A DNA stretch of 45,335 nucleotides from Candidatus Humimonas hydrogenitrophica (GCA_947581615.1 CANPVD010000028.1:1-45335); one strand, 5' to 3'. Shown: positions 6,902 through 15,017, counted from the stretch's first letter. Notes: generated from the sequence alone by a model not told the origin. Made by a program: numbers and translations.

Positions 6902-9859
6902 CTACCGCCCGAACGGCGCGCACGCCGCGTTCACGTCGAACTCGGCCTCGACGGGTCTCAAGGCGCCCGTCTCCCGGTCGACCGCGCTCAACCCGAGGAT
7001 CCGGCCGGCCACCCGGCGCGCGCCGGGGTCCGCGGACGCCTGGTGCCGCGAAATCTCGAGGGTGGCCGGCCCCCGCCAGCCCAGCGTGCCGCCGCCGACC
7101 ACGTACATGACCTGATCGAGCGGGAAGCTCCCCGTCGCGCCCTCGGCGATCCCGAGGGATGTGATGACGATCAGCCCCAGCGAGGCCGTCTGCCCCGAGG
7201 GGCCCGGGTGCAGGCTCAGCTCGGCGGATGACGTCGTCCCGAAGCAGCCGAACTCGGCGCCGGCCGAGCCGTCCAGGTCGCTGCCCCGGAACGACAGGTC
7301 GGGCCGCCCCTTCACGCGCACCGAGACCCAGCGCGCCTTGCCGGGGCCGAGCCCGGCCGTGGCGGCTTCCGAGGGACGCGCGCCGTCGCCAGGCGCGGCC
7401 GGTCCATCGCCCGCCGGGGGCCCTCCCGGCCCCTCCGGCTCGTCCGTCGAAGGCCCGGGCGCTGCGCCCGGGGAGCCGGACGTGCCAGGTCCGTCCGGCG
7501 GGCCGGGGTCGTCCGGATCGTCCGCCCCCGGCTGGGTCGGTCCCGCCGGGCCACCGCCGTTCCCCGAGACCGCATGAGGTCCGGGAGATTTCGAGGTCAG
7601 GCACTCGAGCGTACCGCTGTCCCGCACCGGCTCACCCGGATCGCTCATGAGCAGTCCGAACTCCACCCGGATCACCGCGTTCGGCAGGTAGTTCGCCGGG
7701 GGCTTCTCCCGTTTCAGGGCGATGTCCTCCGCCCGGCTGTTCTCTCCGACCAGCTCCAGGACGCCGGTCACGAGGCGCCCCGACACCGCCTCCACCGTGA
7801 GCGTCCCCGCCGTGCCCACGAACTCCTGGAGCTGCTCGGCGGGGGGCTGGTTCAGGAATCCCAGCCTGAAGACCGCGTCCACCTTCCCCGCGGGCAACGG
7901 GTCGGAGACCCCGATCCGCCGGTGGTCGGCGACCGGATAGACGCCCGGTCCGATCGGCCCCTCGTGGTCCATGCCGAACCACAACTGGTCTCCCCCGGCG
8001 TTGCTCAGGCCGGGGACACGTAGCATGCAGGGCTTGCTCAGCGCGGGATCGTACCGCCCCCCCGTCGCCGCGTCGGAGACCACGCCCTGCAGGCCCTCGT
8101 CGAAGCGCACCTCGAGCGGCCGGTCGACGTCCGCGCCCGAGGGGCCAGAAGAGCTGGCACCCGAGGTGATCACGGCATAGCTCTCGAGCGCCGTGAAGCG
8201 GACCGGCATGTCCTCGATGTCCGTCGTCGTCTGGGCATCGCGGGCCACGTTGACCAGCAGGAACGGCGTCTTCTCGCCGTTCCGGAACGGGAACATGAAG
8301 CGGGCACGCGGCTCGCCCGTCACCTGGTTGACCTCCACGATGGCCTCTTGGACGGACACCTCGTCTTCCTGTCGTGGTGCCCTGACGGCCACGATCTGTG
8401 ACAGAACGCGGTCGCTGGCCGATCGGACCTCCGCCTCGACACCGATAAGGCCGCTTTCGAAGTCGGTCGGCTCCACGCTCCAGCATCGGGCAGCCGTGTT
8501 CTTCACGGAGACCGTGTCCACGTGGAAGAGCCCGCCAAAAACCACGCCGTTCATCTCCATCGATGCCGGGCTCAGCTCGACCGACATGCAGCCGTCCTCG
8601 AACGAGGCGTCGCGCCACGCCTTGTTCCGGGATTCGGCCGTTTCGCCCTTCCCTCGCGCGGCCCCGTAGTGAACGTAGGCGGCCAGGAATCTCGGCAGGT
8701 ATTCCCGCAGGCCGTTGCTTCCATACGCACTTTTCAACCAGCCATCGAGCCGCGCCACCTCGGTGTCGCAGGGATCGCCTTCCTTCACGCAGTCTCGCCC
8801 GGAGGGCCGTGTGCTCAGGAAGTCGGCCAGGTAGCCGTAGTCGACCGGGGCGGGCGCCGGCCCCGGTCGGCCTCCGGCGTACAGCTCAGCCAGATACCGC
8901 CAGAACGACGACGTGTTGTAAGCCGGCTGATCATTCTCAACGGCTGGAATCGCCAAGGGCTCGGAGTAGTTGCGTCGTCCCCAGAGAGCTTCGGGCGGCT
9001 CGGATGGAAGTCCGTTGCCCAAGGCCCGGGCGATATCCATCCCGACGGCGCGTGCCGTTCCCTCCGTGATCCAGGCACCGACGAGATTGCCGCACTTCGC
9101 GTCTTCGTAGAAGGACGTGGCGAACTGGACGGCGTGGAACAGCTCGTGGCTCAACGCATCCAGACCCCAGTCGGTGATCGTGACGACATTGACCGTCCCC
9201 CCATCGGCACCCGGCCGTTCAGTGCGCCGAAGCGCCAAGTCGGCACTCAGCGTGATGATCGTCTCGGGTCTGGGCCACCCGTAGTCATCATCGCACACTG
9301 GGCGATCGTATTTTCCGACCGCGTCGGATTCCTCGGGTATCGCGTCCACCAGGTAGGTGCGGAACACCGAGGTCCCGTTTCGAGTGACGACGGGTTCGAG
9401 CAGGGGCGGCGGTAGCCGCCACGCCTCCAATTGAGTGGCGGTCTCGTTCAGCCTGGTCTCCATTACGCGAAGAGCCCGGGCCAGATCTCCATCGGAAGGT
9501 ACAGTACGCAGGCCTGCAGCTTCGGCGTCGAAAGGCAGGAGCCTGGAGGCCCGGATCAGGAGGCGCTCAAGCGGAGTGCCGTCGAACCTAGGGATGTTCA
9601 ACGGCGCAACGTTGATGACCTCGAATTCCTTCATGGGCCAGCCTTCGTTCTGGCCCGCGACCTCGGTGGGTGCGGCCCCAACCAGGATCGCAATCGACAG
9701 GGCGAGAACGAGTCCTCGACAAGGACTCGGAAGCGGTCCGCCCACCGACTCACCGTCCGACGAAGTTGTGGCGGAGCCCCCGCTCACACAGTGCTCGAGG
9801 CTCGCGCGTGTCAGTCGATACGACTCCGACCGGGCTCTCGAGCCAGACGTCCAGCTCAT
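6902..9859 (-). CDS. large exported zincin-like protein B (HELFH motif)
   Basis: A 985-residue paralogue of zincin A. The hydrophobic secretion signal is at about 48-70 after an unusually long N-region. HELFH is at 238-242, and WITEGTARAVG with E266 supplies a likely third zinc ligand. The C-terminal region has the same Pro/Gly/Asp linker and the same terminal beta domain ending CAPFGR as zincin A. The ATG at 9859 is preceded by GAGGAG at good spacing and by the conserved 58-bp leader, which supports this start despite the long N-region. It is the first gene of the minus-strand group; a 119-bp gap separates it from the lipoprotein gene. The substrate is unknown. Confidence 0.85.
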   Translation of the reverse strand: MSWTSGSRARSESYRLTRASLEHCVSGGSATTSSDGESVGGPLPSPCRGLVLALSIAILVGAAPTEVAGQNEGWPMKEFEVINVAPLNIPRFDGTPLERLLIRASRLLPFDAEAAGLRTVPSDGDLARALRVMETRLNETATQLEAWRLPPPLLEPVVTRNGTSVFRTYLVDAIPEESDAVGKYDRPVCDDDYGWPRPETIITLSADLALRRTERPGADGGTVNVVTITDWGLDALSHELFHAVQFATSFYEDAKCGNLVGAWITEGTARAVGMDIARALGNGLPSEPPEALWGRRNYSEPLAIPAVENDQPAYNTSSFWRYLAELYAGGRPGPAPAPVDYGYLADFLSTRPSGRDCVKEGDPCDTEVARLDGWLKSAYGSNGLREYLPRFLAAYVHYGAARGKGETAESRNKAWRDASFEDGCMSVELSPASMEMNGVVFGGLFHVDTVSVKNTAARCWSVEPTDFESGLIGVEAEVRSASDRVLSQIVAVRAPRQEDEVSVQEAIVEVNQVTGEPRARFMFPFRNGEKTPFLLVNVARDAQTTTDIEDMPVRFTALESYAVITSGASSSGPSGADVDRPLEVRFDEGLQGVVSDAATGGRYDPALSKPCMLRVPGLSNAGGDQLWFGMDHEGPIGPGVYPVADHRRIGVSDPLPAGKVDAVFRLGFLNQPPAEQLQEFVGTAGTLTVEAVSGRLVTGVLELVGENSRAEDIALKREKPPANYLPNAVIRVEFGLLMSDPGEPVRDSGTLECLTSKSPGPHAVSGNGGGPAGPTQPGADDPDDPGPPDGPGTSGSPGAAPGPSTDEPEGPGGPPAGDGPAAPGDGARPSEAATAGLGPGKARWVSVRVKGRPDLSFRGSDLDGSAGAEFGCFGTTSSAELSLHPGPSGQTASLGLIVITSLGIAEGATGSFPLDQVMYVVGGGTLGWRGPATLEISRHQASADPGARRVAGRILGLSAVDRETGALRPVEAEFDVNAACAPFGR

Positions 9860-9878
9860 GGGGACGCTCCTCGGTTGG

Positions 9879-9936
9879 GTGGACGCTTCGGTCGGGCTCT
9901 TCAGCGGAAACGCGGCGGGAAACCCTTCATGGAGCG
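9879..9936 (-). repeat. 58-bp conserved leader, copy 2 (upstream of zincin B)
   Basis: Second copy of the leader repeat (see 6801-6858), 20 to 77 nt upstream of the zincin B start on the minus strand. It contains two GTTTCC hexamers about one helical turn apart and the core CGCTGAAGAGCCCGACCGA. It occupies the divergent region between zincin B and the OmpA-like gene. Confidence 0.7.
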
Positions 9937-9965
9937 TCCTGCCACCGGACTGAAGGCCCGCCAGC

Positions 9966-9998
9966 CGTTTCTACGCTTAAGAGACCGAATGGCGACCC
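9966..9998 (+). promoter_or_regulatory. leader-like motif upstream of the OmpA-like gene
   Basis: CGTTTCTACGCTTAAGAGAC followed by CGAATGGCG, 22 to 54 nt upstream of the OmpA-like start, resembles on the plus strand the core of the two minus-strand leaders (CGTTTCCGCTGAAGAGCCCG). Position and orientation relative to the gene are the same. It may be a shared promoter or regulator site; no experimental support is available. Confidence 0.4.
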
Positions 9999-10019
9999 CA
10001 CTCTTCCCGGGAGGCTCAC

Positions 10020-11333
10020 ATGCGCGACGCCGTCCGCCTGACCCTGCTGGCCCTCCTCGCCGCCGCCATCTGGCTCGGCGCTCCCTCGAACGCCGACGCC
10101 CAGTTCCCCAAGAAGCTGAAGGACCGCGTGAAGCAGGCGGCCGAGAACGAAACGCTGAACCAGGTCGACCGCATGATACGCAACGGCGTCGCGTGCGCGT
10201 TCCACGACCTGGCGTGCATCCAGAAGGCCCATGAATCGGGCGAGGACGTCTACCTCACCGATGAAGATGGGAAGCCGGTCGTGGACGAGGACGGGCACAC
10301 CGTCGACGATCCCGACAAGGCGGCGCGGATCCTGGGGAAGGAGCCGGGGGCCGGGCCCGGCGCCCTCCCCGGCCAGAACGCGCAGACGAACCTGGACTTC
10401 GAGGCCGGCGAGTCCACGATCGTCGGCGCCGACTACGCCGAGGACAACCTGGGCGACTTCCCGCGCCGGTTCGACCTGATCTCCGGAAGCTTCGACGTCA
10501 TCGACTGGGAAGGCCGGCGGTACCTCCGGGCGCTCTCGAACGGCGTCTTCGCGATCGTCCTGCCCGAGGAGCTACCCGAGAAGTTCACGCTCGAGACGGC
10601 CGTGAGCATCCAGCACGGAAACGGCTGGGTCGCCATCACGCCGGGACGGGCCTACAACACCAGGCCCCGCGACTTCCGGGGCTCGGCCGTCATGGTGAGG
10701 TTCGCGAAGGCTGGCCTCGACGCCATCCGGAACGGGGGGCCGGTCGCGATGACGCAGCACGATCACGACATCGTGCGTACGCGCGTCGCTCCGCTGCAGG
10801 TGATGGCCGACGGCGATCACATGAAGGTCTACCTGGACCATCATCGAGTCGCCAACGTCCCCAACGCCGTCTTCCCGCGCTCGGACACCCTGTTCGTGGC
10901 CGTGAGCTCGGCCAGCGAGGACTATCCGATTCTCCTGGGCCCGATCCGCATCGCCGGGGGCGGCGCCGACCTCTACCACCGGCTGGCCCGCGAGGGCCGC
11001 GTCGCGACGCGCGGCATCCTGTTCGACGTGAACAGCGACGCGATCAAGATCGAGTCGGCGCCGACGCTCGAGGAGATCGGGACCATGCTCCAGGACCACC
11101 CGGACCTTCGCATCTCCATCGAGGGGCACACCGACAGCGACGGCGAGGAGGCCTTCAACCGGGAGCTCTCCGAGCGCCGCGCCGCCTCCGTGAAGCGCTA
11201 CCTCGTGGAGACGTACGAGATCGATCCCTCGAGGCTCGAGACGGCCGGCTTCGGCGAGTCGAGACCCGTGGCCTCCAACGACACGCCCGAGGGCAAGCAG
11301 AAGAACCGCCGCGTCGAGCTGGTGCGGCTGTGA
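10020..11333 (+). CDS. exported protein with C-terminal OmpA-like peptidoglycan-binding domain
   Basis: A 437-residue protein with a signal peptide cleaved after about residue 27 (SNADA/Q). A charged helical segment and an Asp-rich linker follow, then a central beta domain (about 125-320) resembling a concanavalin/laminin-G-like fold. The C-terminal OmpA domain (about 330-437) carries ISIEGHTDSDG, NRELSERRAASVKRYL, GFGESRPVASNDT and KNRRVEL. That domain should bind diaminopimelate of peptidoglycan and anchor the protein to the wall from the periplasm. GGGAGG is 6 bp before the ATG. It is divergent from zincin B and shares a leader-like motif with it. Its stop overlaps the GTG of the following broken lipoprotein frame. 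Confidence 0.9.
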   Translation: MRDAVRLTLLALLAAAIWLGAPSNADAQFPKKLKDRVKQAAENETLNQVDRMIRNGVACAFHDLACIQKAHESGEDVYLTDEDGKPVVDEDGHTVDDPDKAARILGKEPGAGPGALPGQNAQTNLDFEAGESTIVGADYAEDNLGDFPRRFDLISGSFDVIDWEGRRYLRALSNGVFAIVLPEELPEKFTLETAVSIQHGNGWVAITPGRAYNTRPRDFRGSAVMVRFAKAGLDAIRNGGPVAMTQHDHDIVRTRVAPLQVMADGDHMKVYLDHHRVANVPNAVFPRSDTLFVAVSSASEDYPILLGPIRIAGGGADLYHRLAREGRVATRGILFDVNSDAIKIESAPTLEEIGTMLQDHPDLRISIEGHTDSDGEEAFNRELSERRAASVKRYLVETYEIDPSRLETAGFGESRPVASNDTPEGKQKNRRVELVRL

Positions 11334-11470
11334 GCGGCAGGGCCCCGATCAGCGCCGGGCTGATTCTGGCTGCCGGCCTCCTGCGGCGGAGCCGACGCGG
11401 ACGGCGGAGCGGCCTCCGGGAGCGACGCGGCGCCGGCCGTGAGGGACATCCTCGCCGACGCCTACTCGTG
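11330..11470 (+). pseudogene. frameshifted mini-lipoprotein gene
   Basis: The GTG at 11330 overlaps the OmpA stop (GTGA) and reads a hydrophobic stretch, ISAGLILAAGLL. A shift of one base near 11380 then gives CGGADADGGAASGSDAAPAV and ends DILADAYS at a TGA at 11468. Joined, the two frames make a typical lipoprotein signal with a lipobox cysteine and a mature peptide of about 30 residues. As written, frame one continues without sense into the next gene. Either a decayed gene or a sequencing error is possible, and chance is not excluded. Confidence 0.35.
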
Positions 11471-11542
11471 AACGATCATCCGCGTGGCGAGCAACGCTCC
11501 GTACGAGACCCCGGCCCACCACTCGAGCCCGCAGGAGAGACC

Positions 11543-12736
11543 ATGCGCTGGATAGCCGCCCATCGATCGATGGCCTGCCGCTCGGTCGCCGTCGCCACGT
11601 TCGCGTGGCTCTTCCTGGCGAGTAGCGTCGCCGCCCAGGAGGAAGGGTCCGTCGAGGACATGGTCGTCATGAAGATTCACACGAAGACGGAGAGCTACAA
11701 CGTCCCGCTCGAGGTGGGCGCGATGACGGCGGACGCCTACGGCCTCGGGAGCTCGAAGAACGTCAAGTACCTGAACGGCATACTCGGCTACCTCTTCAGC
11801 CAGCTCGGCGGGATGGGCCTCCCGAGCGACCTGGTGGGAGGGCTGGAGTCCGCTTCATCCGAGGCCCGGGATGCGCTCCTGGACGAGATGGACCATCCCG
11901 CGGAGCCGACCACGGAGTCCATGGACTACACCGTCTACCTCCAGTCCGACCTGTTCCGGCTGGAAGCCGACGGGTTCACCATGATCTGGAGGGCCGGCCA
12001 GATGTGGTACACCGATCCCTCGACGGGCCGGCTCACTCTGGCCAGTCTCGAGAAGGCCGAAGGCGCCTCCGAGACCATCCGGTACAGTGGCACGGACCCC
12101 ACGCCCCTGGGGCAGACGGAGGTTCTGCTGGGCCACGAAGCGCGGGGCTACCGATACGACTACGAGATGAGCGTGCCCCTGCCGCCCGGCCTGGCGCTGG
12201 CCAACGAGAATGACGAGGGCGCATCGGGCACGGTCGAGACCAGGGTCAAGGCGTGGATCGCGAGCGACCTTCCGGAAGCCGATCAGATCACGGCGTTCTA
12301 CCGCAATTTCGCGAACGCCTTCGCCGACCAGCAGGGCATGATGGGAGGGAACGCCGAGGGCATGGCCCGGCTCGCGGCGCTGGGCGTGCCTCTGAAGACC
12401 ACGGAGACGAGCGAGATCTACATGATGTTCCCGGGCGGTGGGGACGGCGGGCTCGTCAAGACCCTGGTGCGGAAATCCATATCGACCACGACCGTGACCG
12501 ACATCTCGACGCGGCCGCTCGGAGATGAGCTCTCCGAGGAGCCGTCGCCCGGAGAAGCGGCCCCGTCGCCCGGAGAGGCGGCCCCACCCCCGGGCCAGCA
12601 GCCGCCCCCCTGCGACTGCAGCTGCGCGGCCTTCGAGGCGCTCAAGAAGCTCGACAAGGACGACCCGAACGCGCTGGCCAAGGCCCAGTGCGCCAAGCAC
12701 TGCATGTCGAAGTGGGTGAAGTGCGCCGGCGGGTGA
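11543..12736 (+). CDS. exported protein of unknown function with Cys-rich tail (DUF4412-like)
   Basis: A 397-residue protein with a signal peptide cleaved near residue 31 (SSVAA/Q). The body resembles DUF4412-type exported proteins: an early strand with VMKIHTKTESYNV, a YTVYLQSDLFRLEADG segment, and ARGYRYDYEM. A linker repeats SPGEAAP twice and leads to a C-terminal domain with six cysteines (CDCSC, then CAKHC and KWVKC). That tail could bind a metal or form disulfides. ATG 11543 has AGGAGA 4 bp upstream. No enzymatic motif is seen. It lies downstream of the OmpA-like gene in the same direction, separated by the broken lipoprotein frame. Confidence 0.75.
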   Translation: MRWIAAHRSMACRSVAVATFAWLFLASSVAAQEEGSVEDMVVMKIHTKTESYNVPLEVGAMTADAYGLGSSKNVKYLNGILGYLFSQLGGMGLPSDLVGGLESASSEARDALLDEMDHPAEPTTESMDYTVYLQSDLFRLEADGFTMIWRAGQMWYTDPSTGRLTLASLEKAEGASETIRYSGTDPTPLGQTEVLLGHEARGYRYDYEMSVPLPPGLALANENDEGASGTVETRVKAWIASDLPEADQITAFYRNFANAFADQQGMMGGNAEGMARLAALGVPLKTTETSEIYMMFPGGGDGGLVKTLVRKSISTTTVTDISTRPLGDELSEEPSPGEAAPSPGEAAPPPGQQPPPCDCSCAAFEALKKLDKDDPNALAKAQCAKHCMSKWVKCAGG

Positions 12737-12747
12737 CGACACGAAGA

Positions 12748-13035
12748 GGCCCCGCCGATCGAGTCCTCGTAGAACCGTCCCAGCTCGAAGATGGTCTCCA
12801 GGTGCGGCTCATCGTCGATGGCGACCGCCGGGAGCCGCGAGAACGCGCCACGGTACGTGAAGACCGGGACGAATTCCCGGTGGGGCTCGAGCGGCTCGAC
12901 CACTCTCTTGATGCGGGCCAGGGTGATCGCGTCGCGCACGATCTTGCCGGCCGCCGCGGGCCCGCTGGGCCAGGATCGCGCCGGCCGCCCCACCTCATCG
13001 TCGGGGTGCGCCAGGGCGACCAGCAGGGTGCGAAG
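12748..13035 (-). pseudogene. PIG-L/LmbE-type deacetylase remnant with internal deletion
   Basis: On the minus strand the residues LRTLLVALAHPDDEVG match the N-terminal zinc motif (AHPDDE) of PIG-L deacetylases. They are followed at once by a segment like the family's C-terminal part (KIVRDAITLARIKRVVE, LEPHREFVPVFTYRG, then IDDEPHLETIFELGRFYEDS). About 100 residues expected between these two parts are missing. There is no convincing start codon of its own: the frame runs in from the tRNA region. It sits directly downstream of the tRNA array terminator. Intact relatives deacetylate N-acetylglucosamine conjugates, as in bacillithiol synthesis; this copy should be inactive. Confidence 0.6.
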
Positions 13036-13040
13036 GCGAG

Positions 13041-13064
13041 AAGCCCCCGCCGCGGCGGGGGCTT
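13041..13064 (-). terminator. terminator-like palindrome after the tRNA array
   Basis: A perfect 24-bp palindrome (AAGCCCCCGCCG and its complement) lies 27 nt beyond the 3' end of the last tRNA gene. Its outer A/T ends give the classic AAGCCCC...GGGGCTT shape. The following T content is modest on both strands. Confidence 0.6.
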
Positions 13065-13090
13065 CGTCTGGCTCAAAGGCTCGTGAATCA

Positions 13091-13164
13091 TGCGCCCGGG
13101 AAGATTCGAACTCCCAGCCTCCTGATCCGTAGTCAGGCGCTCTATCCAGTTGAGCTACGGGCGC
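13091..13164 (-). tRNA. tRNA-Arg (anticodon ACG)
   Basis: Cloverleaf on the minus strand: acceptor GCGCCCG/CGGGCGC, anticodon arm CCTGA-CTACGGA-TCAGG, T arm with GTTCGAATC. No CCA is encoded. Last gene of the array. Confidence 0.95.
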
Positions 13165-13252
13165 GCGTGCGGCGGGGGGACGGCGTTGAGACCTTGGTTG
13201 ATACCCTCCACGTCTCCGCGGAGACATCCGGGGACCATCGCCCCGCCCTTCA

Positions 13253-13338
13253 TGCCCAGGAGAGGATTCGAACCTCCACGCCCTAAGACGGGCACCAGCC
13301 CCTCAAGCTGGCGCGTCTGCCTGTTCCGCCACCTGGGC
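13253..13338 (-). tRNA. tRNA-Leu (anticodon GAG)
   Basis: 86 nt with the long variable arm of a class II tRNA. Acceptor GCCCAGG/CCTGGGC, anticodon arm CCAGC-TTGAGGG-GCTGG. No encoded CCA. Confidence 0.95.
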
Positions 13339-13404
13339 AGGCTGTCCTCTGTGTGTCACACGGAGCGCCGGCGGTCTCGCCGCCTCGTCCTCTCCGGTCC
13401 GGAG

Positions 13405-13490
13405 TGCTCGGGGGGGGAGTCGAACCCCCACGGGAGTTTAGTCCCACAGGGTCCTGAACCCTGCGCGTCTGCCAATTCCGCCACCCGAGC
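13405..13490 (-). tRNA. tRNA-Leu (anticodon CAG)
   Basis: Class II tRNA with long variable arm. Acceptor GCTCGGG/CCCGAGC, anticodon arm CAGGG-TTCAGGA-CCCTG. No encoded CCA. Confidence 0.95.
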
Positions 13491-13613
13491 TCGCGGGGCG
13501 TCCGCCGGGCTCGGCCCGGCCGCGTGCGCCGGCTTCCGCGCCGACGTCCGCTCGCCCTCACGACACGTTCGCCCCGCCGCCTCGGCGACAGGGCGTTCTC
13601 AAACAGCGCAGCA

Positions 13614-13688
13614 TGTGCCCGGCAGGATTCGAACCTGCGGCCTTCGGCTCCGGAGGCCGACGCTCTATCCAGACTGAGCTACGGGCAC
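13614..13688 (-). tRNA. tRNA-Arg (anticodon CCG)
   Basis: Acceptor GTGCCCG/CGGGCAC, anticodon arm TCGGC-CTCCGGA-GCCGA, T arm GCAGGTTCGAATCCTGC. No encoded CCA. Confidence 0.95.
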
Positions 13689-13741
13689 CCGCGTCTTCCT
13701 TCTACCCCGCCATGGCCGGCCCCGGCCCACAGCGGTTCATA

Positions 13742-13814
13742 TGCGCCGCCTAGGAATCGAACCTAGAACCTACGGATTAAGAGTCCGTTGCTCTGCCAGT
13801 TGAGCTAGCGGCGC
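13742..13814 (-). tRNA. tRNA-Lys (anticodon CTT)
   Basis: Acceptor GCGCCGC/GCGGCGC, anticodon arm ACGGA-CTCTTAA-TCCGT. Reads AAG, the preferred Lys codon at this GC content. No encoded CCA. Confidence 0.95.
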
Positions 13815-13984
13815 CCGCGACCGTCGACACCCGGCACATCTCTTCGTTGGGCTCGTCGCGCTCCCTGCTGCGTGCGTTTCAGCACGCCTCGGTCGCCCTC
13901 CTCGACCTGTGCCGGATCTCTCGGTCGCGCCTCGGCGCGGTCAGCGCTCGCCGACCGTGCCGTCGGGCTTCTATCCTCGAGCAG

Positions 13985-14057
13985 TGGAGCCGAGGGGAGT
14001 CGAACCCCTGACCTCGTGAATGCCATTCACGCGCTCTCCCAACTGAGCTACGGCCCC
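13985..14057 (-). tRNA. tRNA-Ala (anticodon GGC)
   Basis: Begins GGGGCCG and ends CGGCTCC (with a G-U pair in the acceptor). Anticodon arm CGTGA-ATGGCAT-TCACG. No encoded CCA. Confidence 0.95.
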
Positions 14058-14086
14058 ATGCGTGGAGCTGCTGTCGTGCCGCGGCA

Positions 14087-14158
14087 CGCCCCCAAGGGGA
14101 ATCGAACCCCTATCTCCACCTTGAAAGAGTGGCGTCCTGGCCGTTAGACGATGGGGGC
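14087..14158 (-). tRNA. tRNA-Glu (anticodon TTC)
   Basis: Acceptor GCCCCCA/TGGGGGC with discriminator G. Anticodon arm CCACT-CTTTCAA-GGTGG (one terminal mismatch-like pair). No encoded CCA. Confidence 0.95.
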
Positions 14159-14247
14159 CCGGCCGCCCGCCCCGCTTCGCGGCCCCGGACCGGAGCACTA
14201 GGTACCGGGTCGGCCGCATCCGGTTCCCCTGCCGCCTCTTCCGCCGA

Positions 14248-14320
14248 TGCGCCCGGCAGGACTCGAACCTGCGACCCTCGGCTTAGAAGGCCGATGCTCT
14301 TCCAGCTGAGCTACGGGCGC
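14248..14320 (-). tRNA. tRNA-Arg (anticodon TCT)
   Basis: Acceptor GCGCCCG/CGGGCGC, anticodon arm TCGGC-CTTCTAA-GCCGA. Third arginine isoacceptor of the array. No encoded CCA. Confidence 0.95.
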
Positions 14321-14357
14321 CTGTCCGGGCCCATCCCGCGTCCCTGCTCCTCTCCCA

Positions 14358-14429
<72 letters not shown>

Positions 14430-14446
14430 ACGCCGGCCGGCCGGAG

Positions 14447-14519
14447 CAGGGGCGGAGGGACTCGAACCCCCAACCGCCGGTTTTGGAGACCGGTGCTCTG
14501 CCAGTTGAGCTACGCCCCT
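14447..14519 (-). tRNA. tRNA-Trp (anticodon CCA)
   Basis: Acceptor AGGGGCG/CGCCCCT with the G discriminator usual for bacterial tRNA-Trp. Anticodon arm CCGGT-CTCCAAA-ACCGG. No encoded 3' CCA. Confidence 0.95.
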
Positions 14520-14533
14520 GTACCGGTCAGGTA

Positions 14534-14606
14534 TGGCTGGGGACGGAGTCGAACCGCCGACACCCGCATTTTCAGTGCGGTGCTCTACCAACTGAGCTAC
14601 CCAGCC
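14534..14606 (-). tRNA. tRNA-Phe (anticodon GAA)
   Basis: Acceptor GGCTGGG/CCCAGCC, anticodon arm CCGCA-CTGAAAA-TGCGG. No encoded CCA. Confidence 0.95.
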
Positions 14607-14642
14607 GCATCCGTCATCGGGGTCGGTCGACGCCCGCTCGAG

Positions 14643-14714
14643 CTCCGGGGAGGGGATTCGAACCCCTGACCTAGTGGTTAACAGCCACCCGCTCTGCCGC
14701 TGAGCTACCCCGGA
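14643..14714 (-). tRNA. tRNA-Asn (anticodon GTT)
   Basis: Acceptor TCCGGGG/CCCCGGA with discriminator G. Anticodon arm GGTGG-CTGTTAA-CCACT. First gene of the downstream 12-tRNA transcript. Confidence 0.95.
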
Positions 14715-14784
14715 ATGCGCCGCAGTGGACCGCACCGGACCGCGAGCGGCCCGGCGGCGCCCCGAGGGCCCGATCGACCACCCT

Positions 14785-14813
14785 CATCCACGCGTCACCC
14801 GCCGAATTGTCAA
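14785..14813 (-). promoter_or_regulatory. candidate promoter for the 12-tRNA transcript
   Basis: A perfect TTGACA (minus strand, 14813-14808) lies directly after the terminator tail of the fMet transcript. Seventeen bases on, TGGATG is a poor -10. The position 71 nt before tRNA-Asn makes sense, but the weak -10 leaves doubt. Confidence 0.45.
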
Positions 14814-14854
14814 GAAACCAAAGGCCCCGCCCGGCGTTTGCCGCGAGCGGGGCC
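14814..14854 (-). terminator. intrinsic terminator after tRNA-fMet
   Basis: On the minus strand GGCCCCGC (14854-14847) pairs with GCGGGGCC (14830-14823), with an inner CGGC-AAAC-GCCG stem. The T-rich tail TTTGGTTTCTTG follows. It lies about 160 nt after tRNA-fMet and ends where the next TTGACA begins. The remaining spacer from 14855 to 15017 holds nothing recognisable. Confidence 0.75.
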
Positions 14855-15017
14855 CGGAGAGCAGGAAGTCGTTGTCGCGTCCTAGTCGTCCCGCTCGCGA
14901 GCACCCGCCCGGGCGCGCAAGGTAGGCCGCCCGGGGTTCGGGTTCCGGAATTCTCTCGCGAAGCGGAAGCTCATTTTCGTTCCCACGCTCCGTCGTCGTT
15001 CGGTCCTTCGCTCCCAG

